Under the pieces are notes generated by a model that saw only the letters and a program-made list of their open reading frames with translations, did no database searches and was not told the origin of the DNA. Shown one piece after another: positions 55,455 through 63,263 of a stretch of 64,000 nt of DNA (positions are counted from its first letter, which is position 1; every line of letters begins with the position of its first letter). The DNA is from an uncultured Lachnospiraceae bacterium. Its GTDB lineage: Bacteria; Bacillota; Clostridia; Lachnospirales; Lachnospiraceae. The stretch is from positions 1 to 64,000 of the forward strand of contig CALWOX010000001.1 in the NCBI GenBank assembly GCA_944383265.1, in the 5' to 3' direction. Position numbers and translations under genes: made by a program.

Positions 55455-57113
55455 TCAATTCAGATGGATATTCTGAACGGAAGTAAAGCTGGCATCAGTG
55501 GGGAAGGTATAGCTTGCTACCGCATCGCTGTAAATGGCAAGCTGCCGGGTATAAATCAGCGGTGTAGTCAGGCACTGGTCTGCCATAGTAGTCAGGATGG
55601 TGTTGTAAATTTCCTGGATTCTGGTCTCGTCAGTAGCAGAGTCCAGTTCGTCCACCAGCGCCGCCAGCTCTGGCTGGGACGCCCCGATCTGCATGAGGAT
55701 GGGGTCCATAGAGGTAGACGGGTTGATGTTGGTGATAACCATAGCCGGATCATAGTAGCCGCCCTGGGTCTTGAAGATGGTCAGGCCATAGTCGCCGCTC
55801 TGGATCATGGCATACCAGTCCATCATTTGTGCGGATTGCGGGGTCAGCTCAATGCCGATCTTGCTGGCCTGGTCGCAGATGTAGACAACCATATTATCAT
55901 CGGAGGCGGTGCCGGTCTGATACAGGAAAGCGGCGGACAGCTTCACACCATTCTTTTCACGGATGCCATCCCCATCGGTATCTACATAACCGGCCTCATC
56001 CAGAATTTGATTGGCATGGTCCAGGTCAAAGCCGTACACCGTCTGCTCCACATCGCAGTAGGGCAGGTCACGGGAAAAGAAGGTATCTGCCTTGTCGAAC
56101 AAGCCGCCGTAGATATTTTCTACCACGGCATCCTTATCAATGGCGGAAGAAATGGCCTCACGAACCACTTGGTCGCCAAAGATCTCGCTGCTCAGATTAT
56201 AGCCCACATAATAGGTCTGCAAGGATTTTTCATCGGCCTGAGCGCCGAAACCGTCTGTCTGCTCCATCTGAGCATAGCTCTCGGCGGAAACATTCTTGAT
56301 GCCGGAGAGGAAGTCCACCTCACCATTTTGCATTGCCAAAATCTTGGCGTCGTTGTCAGGAATATACTTGATGGAGAAACTGTCTACTTCGGGAGCATCG
56401 CCCCAGTAATTGGGATTGCGGACAAAATTCCAGGTCTGCCCGTCATTATCCCCGGCGTACATATAGGGGCCGGTTCCATAAGTGGCGTTGCGGAAGCTCT
56501 CCTGCTTGGCAGTCAGATCCTCATTGAACTGCTCGCTGGACACGATGCCGAAGGGGTTGGCAAGGCACAGCTCCCGCAGGGTGTTGTAGTAGGGCTGTGT
56601 CAGGTGCAGTTCCACCGTGTACTCATCGGTGGCCACCGCATCCTCAATGATCGTGGACAGGCGGCCATAAGAGCCGTTGTACTGGCCCAGGTTGACCAGC
56701 ACAGCCAAAATAGACTTTGCCACATCCTCGGCGGTCATGTCAGAGCCGTCAGAGAACTTTATGCCTTGCTTGATTTGGAAGGTATAGGTTTTTCCATCCT
56801 CGCTCATGGACCAATCCTCGGCCAGCACGCCCATGACCTCGCCCTCGGAATTGTACTCAAACAGGGTGTCATAGAAGCTGGTGAGATAGTAGGTAATGTC
56901 GTAACTGGAGGAGGATACCTCCGGGGTGATAATGGTGTAAAAATACTCAAAGCCCCAGCTCTCCGCCAAGTTCAAATGTACTGCCTGAGCCTCGGCGTTC
57001 TCCTGCGGGTTCTGGCTGCTCTCTGTGTTGGTGTCGGTGTTGCCTCCACAGGCGGCCAGAGATACCGCCATGACCGCCGCTGTGAGCATAGCGGCAATTC
57101 GTTTCAGTCTCAT
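55455..57113 (-). CDS. Nickel/peptide-type ABC transporter substrate-binding lipoprotein
   Basis: The protein is 552 residues, SBP_bac_5 family. The lipoprotein signal is MRLKRIAAMLTAAVMAVSLAAC, with Cys22 lipidated (in part). Family blocks: QGIKFSDGSDMTAEDVAKSI, TYGTGPYMYAGDNDGQTWNF and NGEVDFLSGI. An EKNGVKLSAAF insertion follows a DTDGDGIRE calcium-loop-like stretch. This family binds peptides, nickel or metal chelates. Here a metal chelate is favoured by the DtxR-box context. It is the last gene of a five-gene operon; its ATG overlaps the previous stop (ATGA). Confidence 0.85.
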   Translation of the reverse strand: MRLKRIAAMLTAAVMAVSLAACGGNTDTNTESSQNPQENAEAQAVHLNLAESWGFEYFYTIITPEVSSSSYDITYYLTSFYDTLFEYNSEGEVMGVLAEDWSMSEDGKTYTFQIKQGIKFSDGSDMTAEDVAKSILAVLVNLGQYNGSYGRLSTIIEDAVATDEYTVELHLTQPYYNTLRELCLANPFGIVSSEQFNEDLTAKQESFRNATYGTGPYMYAGDNDGQTWNFVRNPNYWGDAPEVDSFSIKYIPDNDAKILAMQNGEVDFLSGIKNVSAESYAQMEQTDGFGAQADEKSLQTYYVGYNLSSEIFGDQVVREAISSAIDKDAVVENIYGGLFDKADTFFSRDLPYCDVEQTVYGFDLDHANQILDEAGYVDTDGDGIREKNGVKLSAAFLYQTGTASDDNMVVYICDQASKIGIELTPQSAQMMDWYAMIQSGDYGLTIFKTQGGYYDPAMVITNINPSTSMDPILMQIGASQPELAALVDELDSATDETRIQEIYNTILTTMADQCLTTPLIYTRQLAIYSDAVASYTFPTDASFTSVQNIHLN

Positions 57114-57922
57114 TGCAAATCAATCCTTTCTTTCGTTTTATCATTCCAGTCTGTTGAAGCGTCCACTAAACCGCTTGCCTCCAAGAGCATCCTGCTGTAT
57201 GGGTCGTGAAATACAGAGTAATCACCGGAGAATGCGGCGCGCTCCACCAGATTAGAATTTCGCATGACAAAAATCTCGTCCGCCACGACCACTGCCAGCT
57301 CCATGTCGTGGGTTATGAAAATCAGCGTAAAACCAAGCTGCTGTTGCAGGTCTATAATTTCATCAATGATTTTCTTCCGCAGCGGCAAGTCAAATCCATT
57401 GGTGGCCTCGTCGAAGATCAGGCATTGCGGCTCAGCGGCCAATGCCCTGGCGATTGCCACCCGCTTTTGTTCTCCACCGGACAGCTCTGATGGAAGGCGG
57501 GTATAGTAGTCCCGCGATAGATTGCAAAGCTCCATCAAGTTCCGGCAGCGTTCCCGCCGTTTCTCTTTCTCCATGTGGAAAAAGCAAAGCAACGGTTCCT
57601 CTATGGATTTACCCACCGGGATCTTGGGGTCCAGGGCAGATGCGGAGTTCTGCTGAATGATCTGCACCTTCCTGAAATGTTCTTTCCCTGCTCGTTTCCG
57701 CCCATAGACAGGTGTGCCATCTACGAACACGGAACCGCCGCTTGGCCGCTGTAATCCTGCGATCATCCGCGCCAGGGTTGTTTTGCCCGAGCCGGACTCT
57801 CCCACGATTGCATACCGGCCGCCATCACTGAAATGGACGCTCAATGGGGACACAGCAGTAAACAGCCCTTTCCCCCAAAATCCATCAGAAAAAGAACAAC
57901 TAACCTCTTTCAGTTCAATCAA
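57110..57922 (-). CDS. Nik/Opp-type ABC transporter ATP-binding protein (NikE/OppF-like)
   Basis: The protein is 270 residues. Walker A is GESGSGKTT, the Q-loop lies in IIQQNSASALDPK, the signature is LSGGEQKRVAIA, and Walker B is CLIFDEATNGFD. It is shorter than OppF, lacking the Cys-rich C-terminal extension, as in NikE. The start is TTG 57922, overlapping the upstream TGA and following GGAGGGAG. The stop overlaps the next ATG. Tight coupling indicates one complex with its neighbours. Confidence 0.88.
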   Translation of the reverse strand: MIELKEVSCSFSDGFWGKGLFTAVSPLSVHFSDGGRYAIVGESGSGKTTLARMIAGLQRPSGGSVFVDGTPVYGRKRAGKEHFRKVQIIQQNSASALDPKIPVGKSIEEPLLCFFHMEKEKRRERCRNLMELCNLSRDYYTRLPSELSGGEQKRVAIARALAAEPQCLIFDEATNGFDLPLRKKIIDEIIDLQQQLGFTLIFITHDMELAVVVADEIFVMRNSNLVERAAFSGDYSVFHDPYSRMLLEASGLVDASTDWNDKTKERIDLQ

Positions 57923-58698
57923 AACATCTCCCTCCTTTCCAGCCGGCAGGCGTTTAACAGATATTTTGTATAGTCCTCTTTGGGGGCGTTTAATATCTGC
58001 TCTGTTTTACCCTGTTCGACAATCTGCCCGCGATCCATCACAAGGATGCGGTCGGACACCGAGGCTGAGCGCAGGTCATGGGTCACGAACAACACAGACA
58101 TTCCATCCTTACAGAAACTTTTCAGTTCCTGCATCAGCCCGATCCGGTTGCAGGCATCTATGGCCGTGGTCGCTTCATCCGCTACCAAAAGAGAGGGCTG
58201 GCACATCAGCGCCGCCGCAATCATCAGCCGCTGGAGCATTCCGCCGGACAGCGTAAAGGGATAACTGTTCAAAATCCGCTGGGTATCTTCCAGCCCCAGC
58301 TTCTGCAAAATGGCGGCAAACAGGCGCTGCATTTCCTGCCTCGGCGTTTTTCCATGATGGAGCAAATAGGTCTTTTCCAACTGACGCCCTACTCGGATGG
58401 ACGGGTTAAAGGCGGTCATGGAGTTCTGCATAATCAGGCAGATTTCTTTCCCATAGAGGGTCTGCCGCTTTCGTTCCGGCAGGTCGAGCAAATCTTCCCC
58501 TTGGAACAGGATTTCGCCATCAGCGCGGTAAGTGTTCCCCAGTAGCCCCATAATTGCTTTGCAGATAGTGGTCTTTCCCGCGCCGGAGCTGCCAACGATG
58601 GAAAGCATTTCCCCCTGGCCTAACTGAAATGATATATGTTCGGCCACGCTTTTCCCGGAAGTTAAAGAGATATTCAGGTCTTTGACCTCAAGCAACAC
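57919..58698 (-). CDS. Nik/Opp-type ABC transporter ATP-binding protein (NikD/OppD-like)
   Basis: The protein is about 259 residues. Walker A is GSSGAGKTT, the Q-loop lies in LIMQNSMTAFNPS, the signature is LSGGMLQRLMIA, and Walker B is LLVADEATTAID. It lacks the C-terminal OppD extension, as in NikD. The start is taken as GTG 58698, well spaced from GGAGGA. The in-frame ATG 58707 sits too close to it. The start overlaps the end of the permease gene. Confidence 0.87.
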   Translation of the reverse strand: MLLEVKDLNISLTSGKSVAEHISFQLGQGEMLSIVGSSGAGKTTICKAIMGLLGNTYRADGEILFQGEDLLDLPERKRQTLYGKEICLIMQNSMTAFNPSIRVGRQLEKTYLLHHGKTPRQEMQRLFAAILQKLGLEDTQRILNSYPFTLSGGMLQRLMIAAALMCQPSLLVADEATTAIDACNRIGLMQELKSFCKDGMSVLFVTHDLRSASVSDRILVMDRGQIVEQGKTEQILNAPKEDYTKYLLNACRLERREMF

Positions 58699-59506
58699 GA
58701 ATATCATCCTCCTTCCCAATGGCATCCCGCAGGCCCTCGCCCAACAGGTTGAAACCCGCGCAGCAGACGATAAGACAGATGCCGGGATAAATCAAAAGCG
58801 CGGGATTTGAGTAAACACTGTTCCTGGCCTCGTTGAGCATTGCTCCCCATTCCGGGGTTCCCGCGATCAGCCCCACGCCCAGGAAAGCAAAACTGGACAC
58901 CGACATGATCGCCGTGGCAATCCCGGTGGTGAAGTACACCACAAACTGCGGGAACACATTGGGGATCAAGTGGCGCAGGACGATGCGAAGGCCGGAGGCA
59001 CCGGCGATCCGGGCCGCCTCAATGTATTCCTTTCCGCACTCAGTCTTTGCATAGGAGCGTACCATCCGCAGAAACCACGCCAGCATAGAAATCCCGATGG
59101 CAATAATGACACTTGCCACAGAATTATCCACCGCCGACACCAACGCCATCGCAATGACGATAAGCGGAAAGGCCATGAGAATATCGCAAAGTATCCGCAT
59201 GACTTCATCCAGCAGGCCACCTTTATAACTGGAATAGCAACCTACAAACAGAGCAAAGGCAGCCAGCACGATCAGCACCGGAATGGTCAGCCCCATAGAG
59301 TACCTTGCTCCATAGAGAAGTCTTGATAGTTCGCAACGGCCCATTTGGTCACAGCCTAGGGGATACTCCGCAGAAGGTGGAGCGTTTTTCAACGCAAGGT
59401 CTGTGGCGTTCGGATCATTGGGTGCCAGCAACGGGGCCGCCAGTGCCATAAGAATAAAAATCAGGATCAAAGCCAGTCCAACAATGATTTGTCCTTTTCG
59501 TTTCAT
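58688..59506 (-). CDS. Nik/Opp-type ABC transporter permease (NikC/OppC-like)
   Basis: The protein is 272 residues. The first span GQIIVGLALILIFILMALAAP is followed by NDPNATDLALKNAPPSAEYPLGCDQMGRCELSRLLYGAR (in part), the OppC/NikC signature (LGTDxLGRD) here as LGCDQMGRC. The EAA-like loop is KEYIEAARIAGASGLRI. About six spans. It ends LLGEGLRDAIGKED, close to the usual family ending. The start overlaps the other permease by 4 bases. Confidence 0.88.
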   Translation of the reverse strand: MKRKGQIIVGLALILIFILMALAAPLLAPNDPNATDLALKNAPPSAEYPLGCDQMGRCELSRLLYGARYSMGLTIPVLIVLAAFALFVGCYSSYKGGLLDEVMRILCDILMAFPLIVIAMALVSAVDNSVASVIIAIGISMLAWFLRMVRSYAKTECGKEYIEAARIAGASGLRIVLRHLIPNVFPQFVVYFTTGIATAIMSVSSFAFLGVGLIAGTPEWGAMLNEARNSVYSNPALLIYPGICLIVCCAGFNLLGEGLRDAIGKEDDIRVA

Positions 59507-60456
59507 ACCGCTTTCCTCCTATACGCAGGGCAGATAGCACTTGAAAGCAGATCTGCCAGGGTGTTGAACAGAACGAACAACACGCCGCACACCAGGATGG
59601 AGCCGGAAATCCCATAGATGTCCATACTCTCGCAGGACTCCATCAGATAAATACCAAGTCCCTGGATGGAGAAAACGCTCTCTACCAGTGCCGAAGTCCC
59701 AAAAAGAGCAGCACAGTATTGGGCGAAAAGTGTGATGGCTGCGGGGAGAGCATTTCTCATCACCTCGCCATACACGATCTTTGTATTGGAGAACCCTCTT
59801 GCTCTGGCATAGGTCACATAGTCACTTTTGAGTTCATTCAGCACTGCCGCCCGCAGCACCCTGGCCGCAATACAGATAATAGGGATCGCCATTGCTACCG
59901 ATGGTAAAATCAAAGATTTGAAACTACCATCTGAGATCACGCTGAAAATGGTGATTTGAACCGCGAAGGCGGTTAGCAGGATCAGCGCCAGCCAAAAGCT
60001 CGGCACGCAAATCCCAATGATACAGATAATCCGCATGACATTATCGAAAATCCCACCTTTTCGTATGACAGAGATGGCGGCAATCAGCACCGTGAAGATG
60101 ATGACCCAAGCCATTGCCATAACCACCAGCATACAGGTTACAGGAAGTGCATCTTTGATATTTTCGATGACTGGCTGGCGGTTTGTGATTGCGGTTCCAA
60201 GGTCGCCGGTCAGAACACCCTTGACGTAGTCGGCATAGCGTTCCAGAAAAGGAGCGTCCAGCCCCAACTCCTCTCGCACAGCCTGGATTTGCTCCTCTGT
60301 TGCAAAGACATTGACCTTGCGGACAATCATCTCTGCCGGATCGGTCCCAGTAAAAACTTGCAGGCAAAAACTGAGTGTAACGACGCCCCAAATAACAAGA
60401 ATAAAATTGATGATGCGCTTGATAATTCTTTTTGCGGTCCCTCCCGCAATCCGCAT
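59503..60456 (-). CDS. Nik/Opp-type ABC transporter permease (NikB/OppB-like)
   Basis: The protein is about 317 residues with six spans. It has IIKRIINFILVIWGVVTLSF at the start, then EELGLDAPFLERYADYVKGVLTGDLGTAI, a NikB/OppB signature (in part). The EAA-like loop is SDYVTYARARGFSNTKI. The ATG 60456 follows GGAGGGA; a TTG at 60471 is less likely. It heads the five-gene operon (B, C, D, E, binding protein). A DtxR-box-like palindrome (60482-60494) lies 26 bases upstream. Confidence 0.88.
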   Translation of the reverse strand: MRIAGGTAKRIIKRIINFILVIWGVVTLSFCLQVFTGTDPAEMIVRKVNVFATEEQIQAVREELGLDAPFLERYADYVKGVLTGDLGTAITNRQPVIENIKDALPVTCMLVVMAMAWVIIFTVLIAAISVIRKGGIFDNVMRIICIIGICVPSFWLALILLTAFAVQITIFSVISDGSFKSLILPSVAMAIPIICIAARVLRAAVLNELKSDYVTYARARGFSNTKIVYGEVMRNALPAAITLFAQYCAALFGTSALVESVFSIQGLGIYLMESCESMDIYGISGSILVCGVLFVLFNTLADLLSSAICPAYRRKAV

Positions 60457-60478
60457 AGGACATCCCTCCAAATTTTAG

Positions 60479-60497
60479 TTAGGTTATGCTAACCGCT
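60479..60497. promoter_or_regulatory. DtxR-box-like site upstream of the Nik/Opp operon
   Basis: On the minus strand CGGTTAGCATAACCTAACT matches the DtxR/IdeR consensus well: GGTTAG, a short centre, then TAACCTAA. The core GGTTAtgcTAACC (60482-60494) is a perfect palindrome with three central bases. It sits just before the ribosome site of the first permease. It is the best of the three sites and probably binds the DtxR-family protein encoded at 50789-51160. Confidence 0.72.
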
Positions 60498-60611
60498 GGT
60501 CAAAAAAAGCAGCCGCGGTTCAGCGGCTGCTCCACAGCGTACTCACCATTGGCACATTAGTAATGATAGCATACCAGAGTGGTACATTCTATAACCGAAT
60601 GGGTCGGATTT

Positions 60612-60627
60612 TACTCCAATCAGGTCA
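60612..60627. repeat. 16-bp direct repeat, copy 2 (candidate AraC operator)
   Basis: TACTCCAATCAGGTCA is identical to 55380-55395. It overlaps the AraC-family gene stop codon (60625-60627). On the minus strand it lies upstream of the Nik/Opp operon, followed by AT-rich sequence and TATGCTATCATT. Its position suits an activator site for the AraC-type regulator. Confidence 0.75.
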
Positions 60628-61596
60628 GCAATATTTGTGACGATATGCTTGCGGGGTCACTCCCATAACAGATTTGAATGCGGCAGAAAACTTGCTTTGA
60701 TTTTCATATCCTGCCACACTTCCAATCTCCCCAATGCTCAAAGTCGGTTCTGAAACCAACATATCGGCAGCGGCCTCCATGCGTTTCGTCTTGATAAAGG
60801 TGCCAATGGATGCCCTGGCAATAGATTTGAAACATCTTTTCAAGCTGGACTCTGCCAGACCGAACATACAGGCCAGATCCTGAATGGTATCTTTGGTAAA
60901 AGGATTTTCAATGATGTACTGGTAAACCTCCTGTGTCCGTTTGGAGATGTCCGCAGAAAATTGTTGTGGCCGGCAAACTGCGCTGCCATCCAGAAGACTT
61001 AAAAACAGCAGCAATTCGATGACCTTGATCCAAAAGTACGGAACCTGGATACGCTCGTCCACTGAGTAAAGCTCGCTGAAGATATGGTCGATTTCGTGCT
61101 TGGATTTGATGATGAGGGAGCGGCCATCCGTACACAATCGCTCTTTGATTTGTTCCAAGCTGATGTGCGCTTGCTGAAAACCCTTATCTAAAGTTTTTTG
61201 AGCCGTTTCCATTTCCAACAGCACAGTGATACCACGATATTTTTTCAGAGGAATGCGGGAGCCACGGAATACCTGCTTATCTTTGGAGAGGTAATCCACA
61301 CAAAGGTCTCCTTCCCCCAGAAAACTGACGGAGCCACCTTCCAGTTCACACTCATAGCATCCCTCCAGACAATGATTGATTTGTAAGAAATCTTTTTCAA
61401 ATCGGATAGGCCGGAAACAGGAGTCCATTTTCAAATCGTTATAGGTAATTTGAATGCCAGGCGCTACTTCAAAACGCTGCATTGTTCCTTCGCCTGACTC
61501 ATTGCCTTCATGTAACACGCCTCTTGTTGTTTCTTTCTCTATCCCTATTTTATAAATATTATGAAACACACCTGTTTCCCCGTTTACATCAAACAT
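60625..61596 (-). CDS. AraC-family transcriptional regulator
   Basis: The protein is 323 residues. The N-terminal part (about 1-215) is a likely ligand-sensing domain with INHCLEGCYECELEGG. The C-terminal double HTH has DTIQDLACMFGLAESSLKRCFKSI, and TLSIGEIGSVAGYENQSKFSAAFKSVMGVTPQAYR (in part), the AraC signature. Similar regulators (YbtA type) activate siderophore uptake genes when the loaded chelate is present. It is divergent from the mobilization gene. A palindrome GTTAtagcTAAT (61637-61648) lies upstream. Confidence 0.88.
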   Translation of the reverse strand: MFDVNGETGVFHNIYKIGIEKETTRGVLHEGNESGEGTMQRFEVAPGIQITYNDLKMDSCFRPIRFEKDFLQINHCLEGCYECELEGGSVSFLGEGDLCVDYLSKDKQVFRGSRIPLKKYRGITVLLEMETAQKTLDKGFQQAHISLEQIKERLCTDGRSLIIKSKHEIDHIFSELYSVDERIQVPYFWIKVIELLLFLSLLDGSAVCRPQQFSADISKRTQEVYQYIIENPFTKDTIQDLACMFGLAESSLKRCFKSIARASIGTFIKTKRMEAAADMLVSEPTLSIGEIGSVAGYENQSKFSAAFKSVMGVTPQAYRHKYC

Positions 61597-61636
61597 TGTA
61601 TTCCTCCTGAGTTCGCATCGCCATTCTTTCGAGTTT

Positions 61637-61648
61637 GTTATAGCTAAT
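61637..61648. promoter_or_regulatory. Weak DtxR-box-like palindrome upstream of araC-type gene
   Basis: On the minus strand ATTAGCTATAAC resembles the other two island sites (core TTAGC-n-ATAAC), about 40 bases before the AraC-family start. It is the poorest match of the three, so a third regulon site is possible but unproven. Confidence 0.4.
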
Positions 61649-61758
61649 TATACCTTCTTATGTGTCGGAATTCAATTCACCTATTTGCCATTTTCGATGC
61701 TCAGAATTGTAGTATTAGTAGAGGGGGAAAACGGAAAAGAGTTACGGTAGCAAGCACA

Positions 61759-61841
61759 GCCAGCGAGTACCCACTGGCGGATTTTCGGTTTAGGGGGACC
61801 CCTGCCCCTAAACACAAAAATTGCTTGCTGGGATAGTCCCA
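61759..61841. other. Candidate oriT of element 2
   Basis: Three inverted repeats lie in series upstream of the mobilization gene: GCCAG/CTGGC (about 61759-61778), GTTTAGGGG/CCCCTAAAC (61788-61813) and TGGGA/TCCCA (61829-61841). The interval has no gene and ends 31 bases before the mob start. Series of hairpins before mobC are typical of MobP oriTs. The nick site is not identified. Confidence 0.55.
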
Positions 61842-61871
61842 GACCCTTATAAGAAACGGAGGCGAAATGGC

Positions 61872-63254
61872 ATGGCAAATCGAAAACGAAATATCCAGAT
61901 GAAGTTCTGGGTGACAGAGGAGGAAAAGCGGCTCATCGACGAGAAGATGAGCCAGCTCCCCACAAAGCGATATGGCGCCTACCTGCGGAAGATGGCGATT
62001 GACGGGTATATCATCCAGGTGGACACCGCCGACATTGAATTTGCCTGGACCCGCCGCCACGCCATCGACAAGGGAACGAACCTGGGCCGGCACCTCATCC
62101 AGGCGTTTGAGCCTGGGGAGGTCACACCGGAGGAAGCCCACCGGATCGGCATGGAGCTGGCGCGGGAGGTCCTGGGCGGCAAATATGAATTTGTCCTCAC
62201 CACCCACATAGACAGGGATCATGTCCATAATCACCTGATTTTCAATGCGGTCAGTTTCCAGGATTACCGGCACTACCACTCCAACAAGAGAAGCTACCAT
62301 GAGATCCGTTGCACCAGCGACCGTATCTGCAAAGAACATGGCCTGTCCGTCATCGTCCCCGGCCGGGACAAGGGCAAGAGCTACATCGAGCACCAGGCGG
62401 AACAGAACGGCACCAGCTACAAGGCGAAGCTGCGCTCCGCCATCGACCGGCTCCTGCCCGGCTGCGCCGACCTGGAGGACCTGCTCCGTCGGCTCCAGCG
62501 GGAAGGATACGAATTGAAACGGGGCAAGTACATCTCCGCCAGGGCTCCGGGCCAGGAGCGGTTCACCCGATTGAAGACCCTGGGCGCCGACTACGCCGAG
62601 GAGGCACTGACCGCCCGGATCGCCGGCAGGCCCAGGCCCTCCCGCCAGCCGCAACAGCGCACCGGGAAGCCCAGCCTGCTCATCGACATCCAGAACAATC
62701 TCAAAGCCCAGCAGAGCGCCGGCTACAAGCATTGGGCGACTATCGAGAATTTGAAACGGGCCGCGGAAACACTGAACTTCCTGACAGAGCATGGCATAGA
62801 AAGTTTAGAGGACCTGTCCGAGCAGTGTGATGGGGCGGCAGCCGCTACCGCCAGGGTGAAGGCCGACCTCCGGGCGACGGAGAAGGAAATGGAGCGGCTG
62901 ACGCTCACTATGAAGCACGCCGCCACCTACCGCCAGCTCCGACCCCTGTATGAAGAATACCGCCAGTCCAAGGATAAGGAGAAGTTCCTCCGGGGGCATG
63001 AGGGCGAGATCATCCTGTTTGAGGCGGCGGCAAGAGAGCTGAAACGCCTGGACGCCGTACCCCTGCCCGCCACCAAGCGGCTCCGGGCCGAGATGGACGA
63101 GCTCACCGCCAGGCGGACCGCTCTGCAATCGGAATATCGAAAGGCACAGCAGAAAGAACGGGAGTACGATACCCTTAGTCAAAACGTCAGCATGTTGCTT
63201 GAACAGCCAAAGGATATTGTACTCCCGAAGGAAAAAACGAATGAACTTGAATAG
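61872..63254 (+). CDS. MobC-relaxase fusion protein (probably defective mobilization protein)
   Basis: The protein is 460 residues from ATG 61872 after CGGAGG. Residues 1 to about 52 (MANRKRNIQMKFWVTEEEKR, then YGAYLRKMAIDGYIIQVD) are the N-terminal ribbon-helix-helix half of a MobC accessory protein. From about TADIEFAWTRRHAIDKGTN onward it is a MobP-type relaxase: FEPGEVTPEEAHRIGMELA, HIDRDHVHNHLIFNAV (His triad) and SYIEHQAEQNGTSYKAKLR, then a long coiled-coil C-terminus. The MobC second half and the relaxase N-terminus, where the nicking Tyr normally lies, are missing. An in-frame deletion is the simplest explanation. It could still bind oriT. Confidence 0.8.
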   Translation: MANRKRNIQMKFWVTEEEKRLIDEKMSQLPTKRYGAYLRKMAIDGYIIQVDTADIEFAWTRRHAIDKGTNLGRHLIQAFEPGEVTPEEAHRIGMELAREVLGGKYEFVLTTHIDRDHVHNHLIFNAVSFQDYRHYHSNKRSYHEIRCTSDRICKEHGLSVIVPGRDKGKSYIEHQAEQNGTSYKAKLRSAIDRLLPGCADLEDLLRRLQREGYELKRGKYISARAPGQERFTRLKTLGADYAEEALTARIAGRPRPSRQPQQRTGKPSLLIDIQNNLKAQQSAGYKHWATIENLKRAAETLNFLTEHGIESLEDLSEQCDGAAAATARVKADLRATEKEMERLTLTMKHAATYRQLRPLYEEYRQSKDKEKFLRGHEGEIILFEAAARELKRLDAVPLPATKRLRAEMDELTARRTALQSEYRKAQQKEREYDTLSQNVSMLLEQPKDIVLPKEKTNELE

Positions 63255-63263
63255 ACGAAATAA

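Noticed and set aside
55344-57209. 621-residue open frame opposite the substrate-binding protein
   Set aside because: The minus-strand lipoprotein is unmistakable. The plus frame covers both its terminator and its signal peptide and has no family features.
61701-62792. 363-residue open frame opposite the mobilization gene
   Set aside because: It runs across the oriT-like repeats and has biased composition. The plus strand carries the MobC and relaxase motifs.
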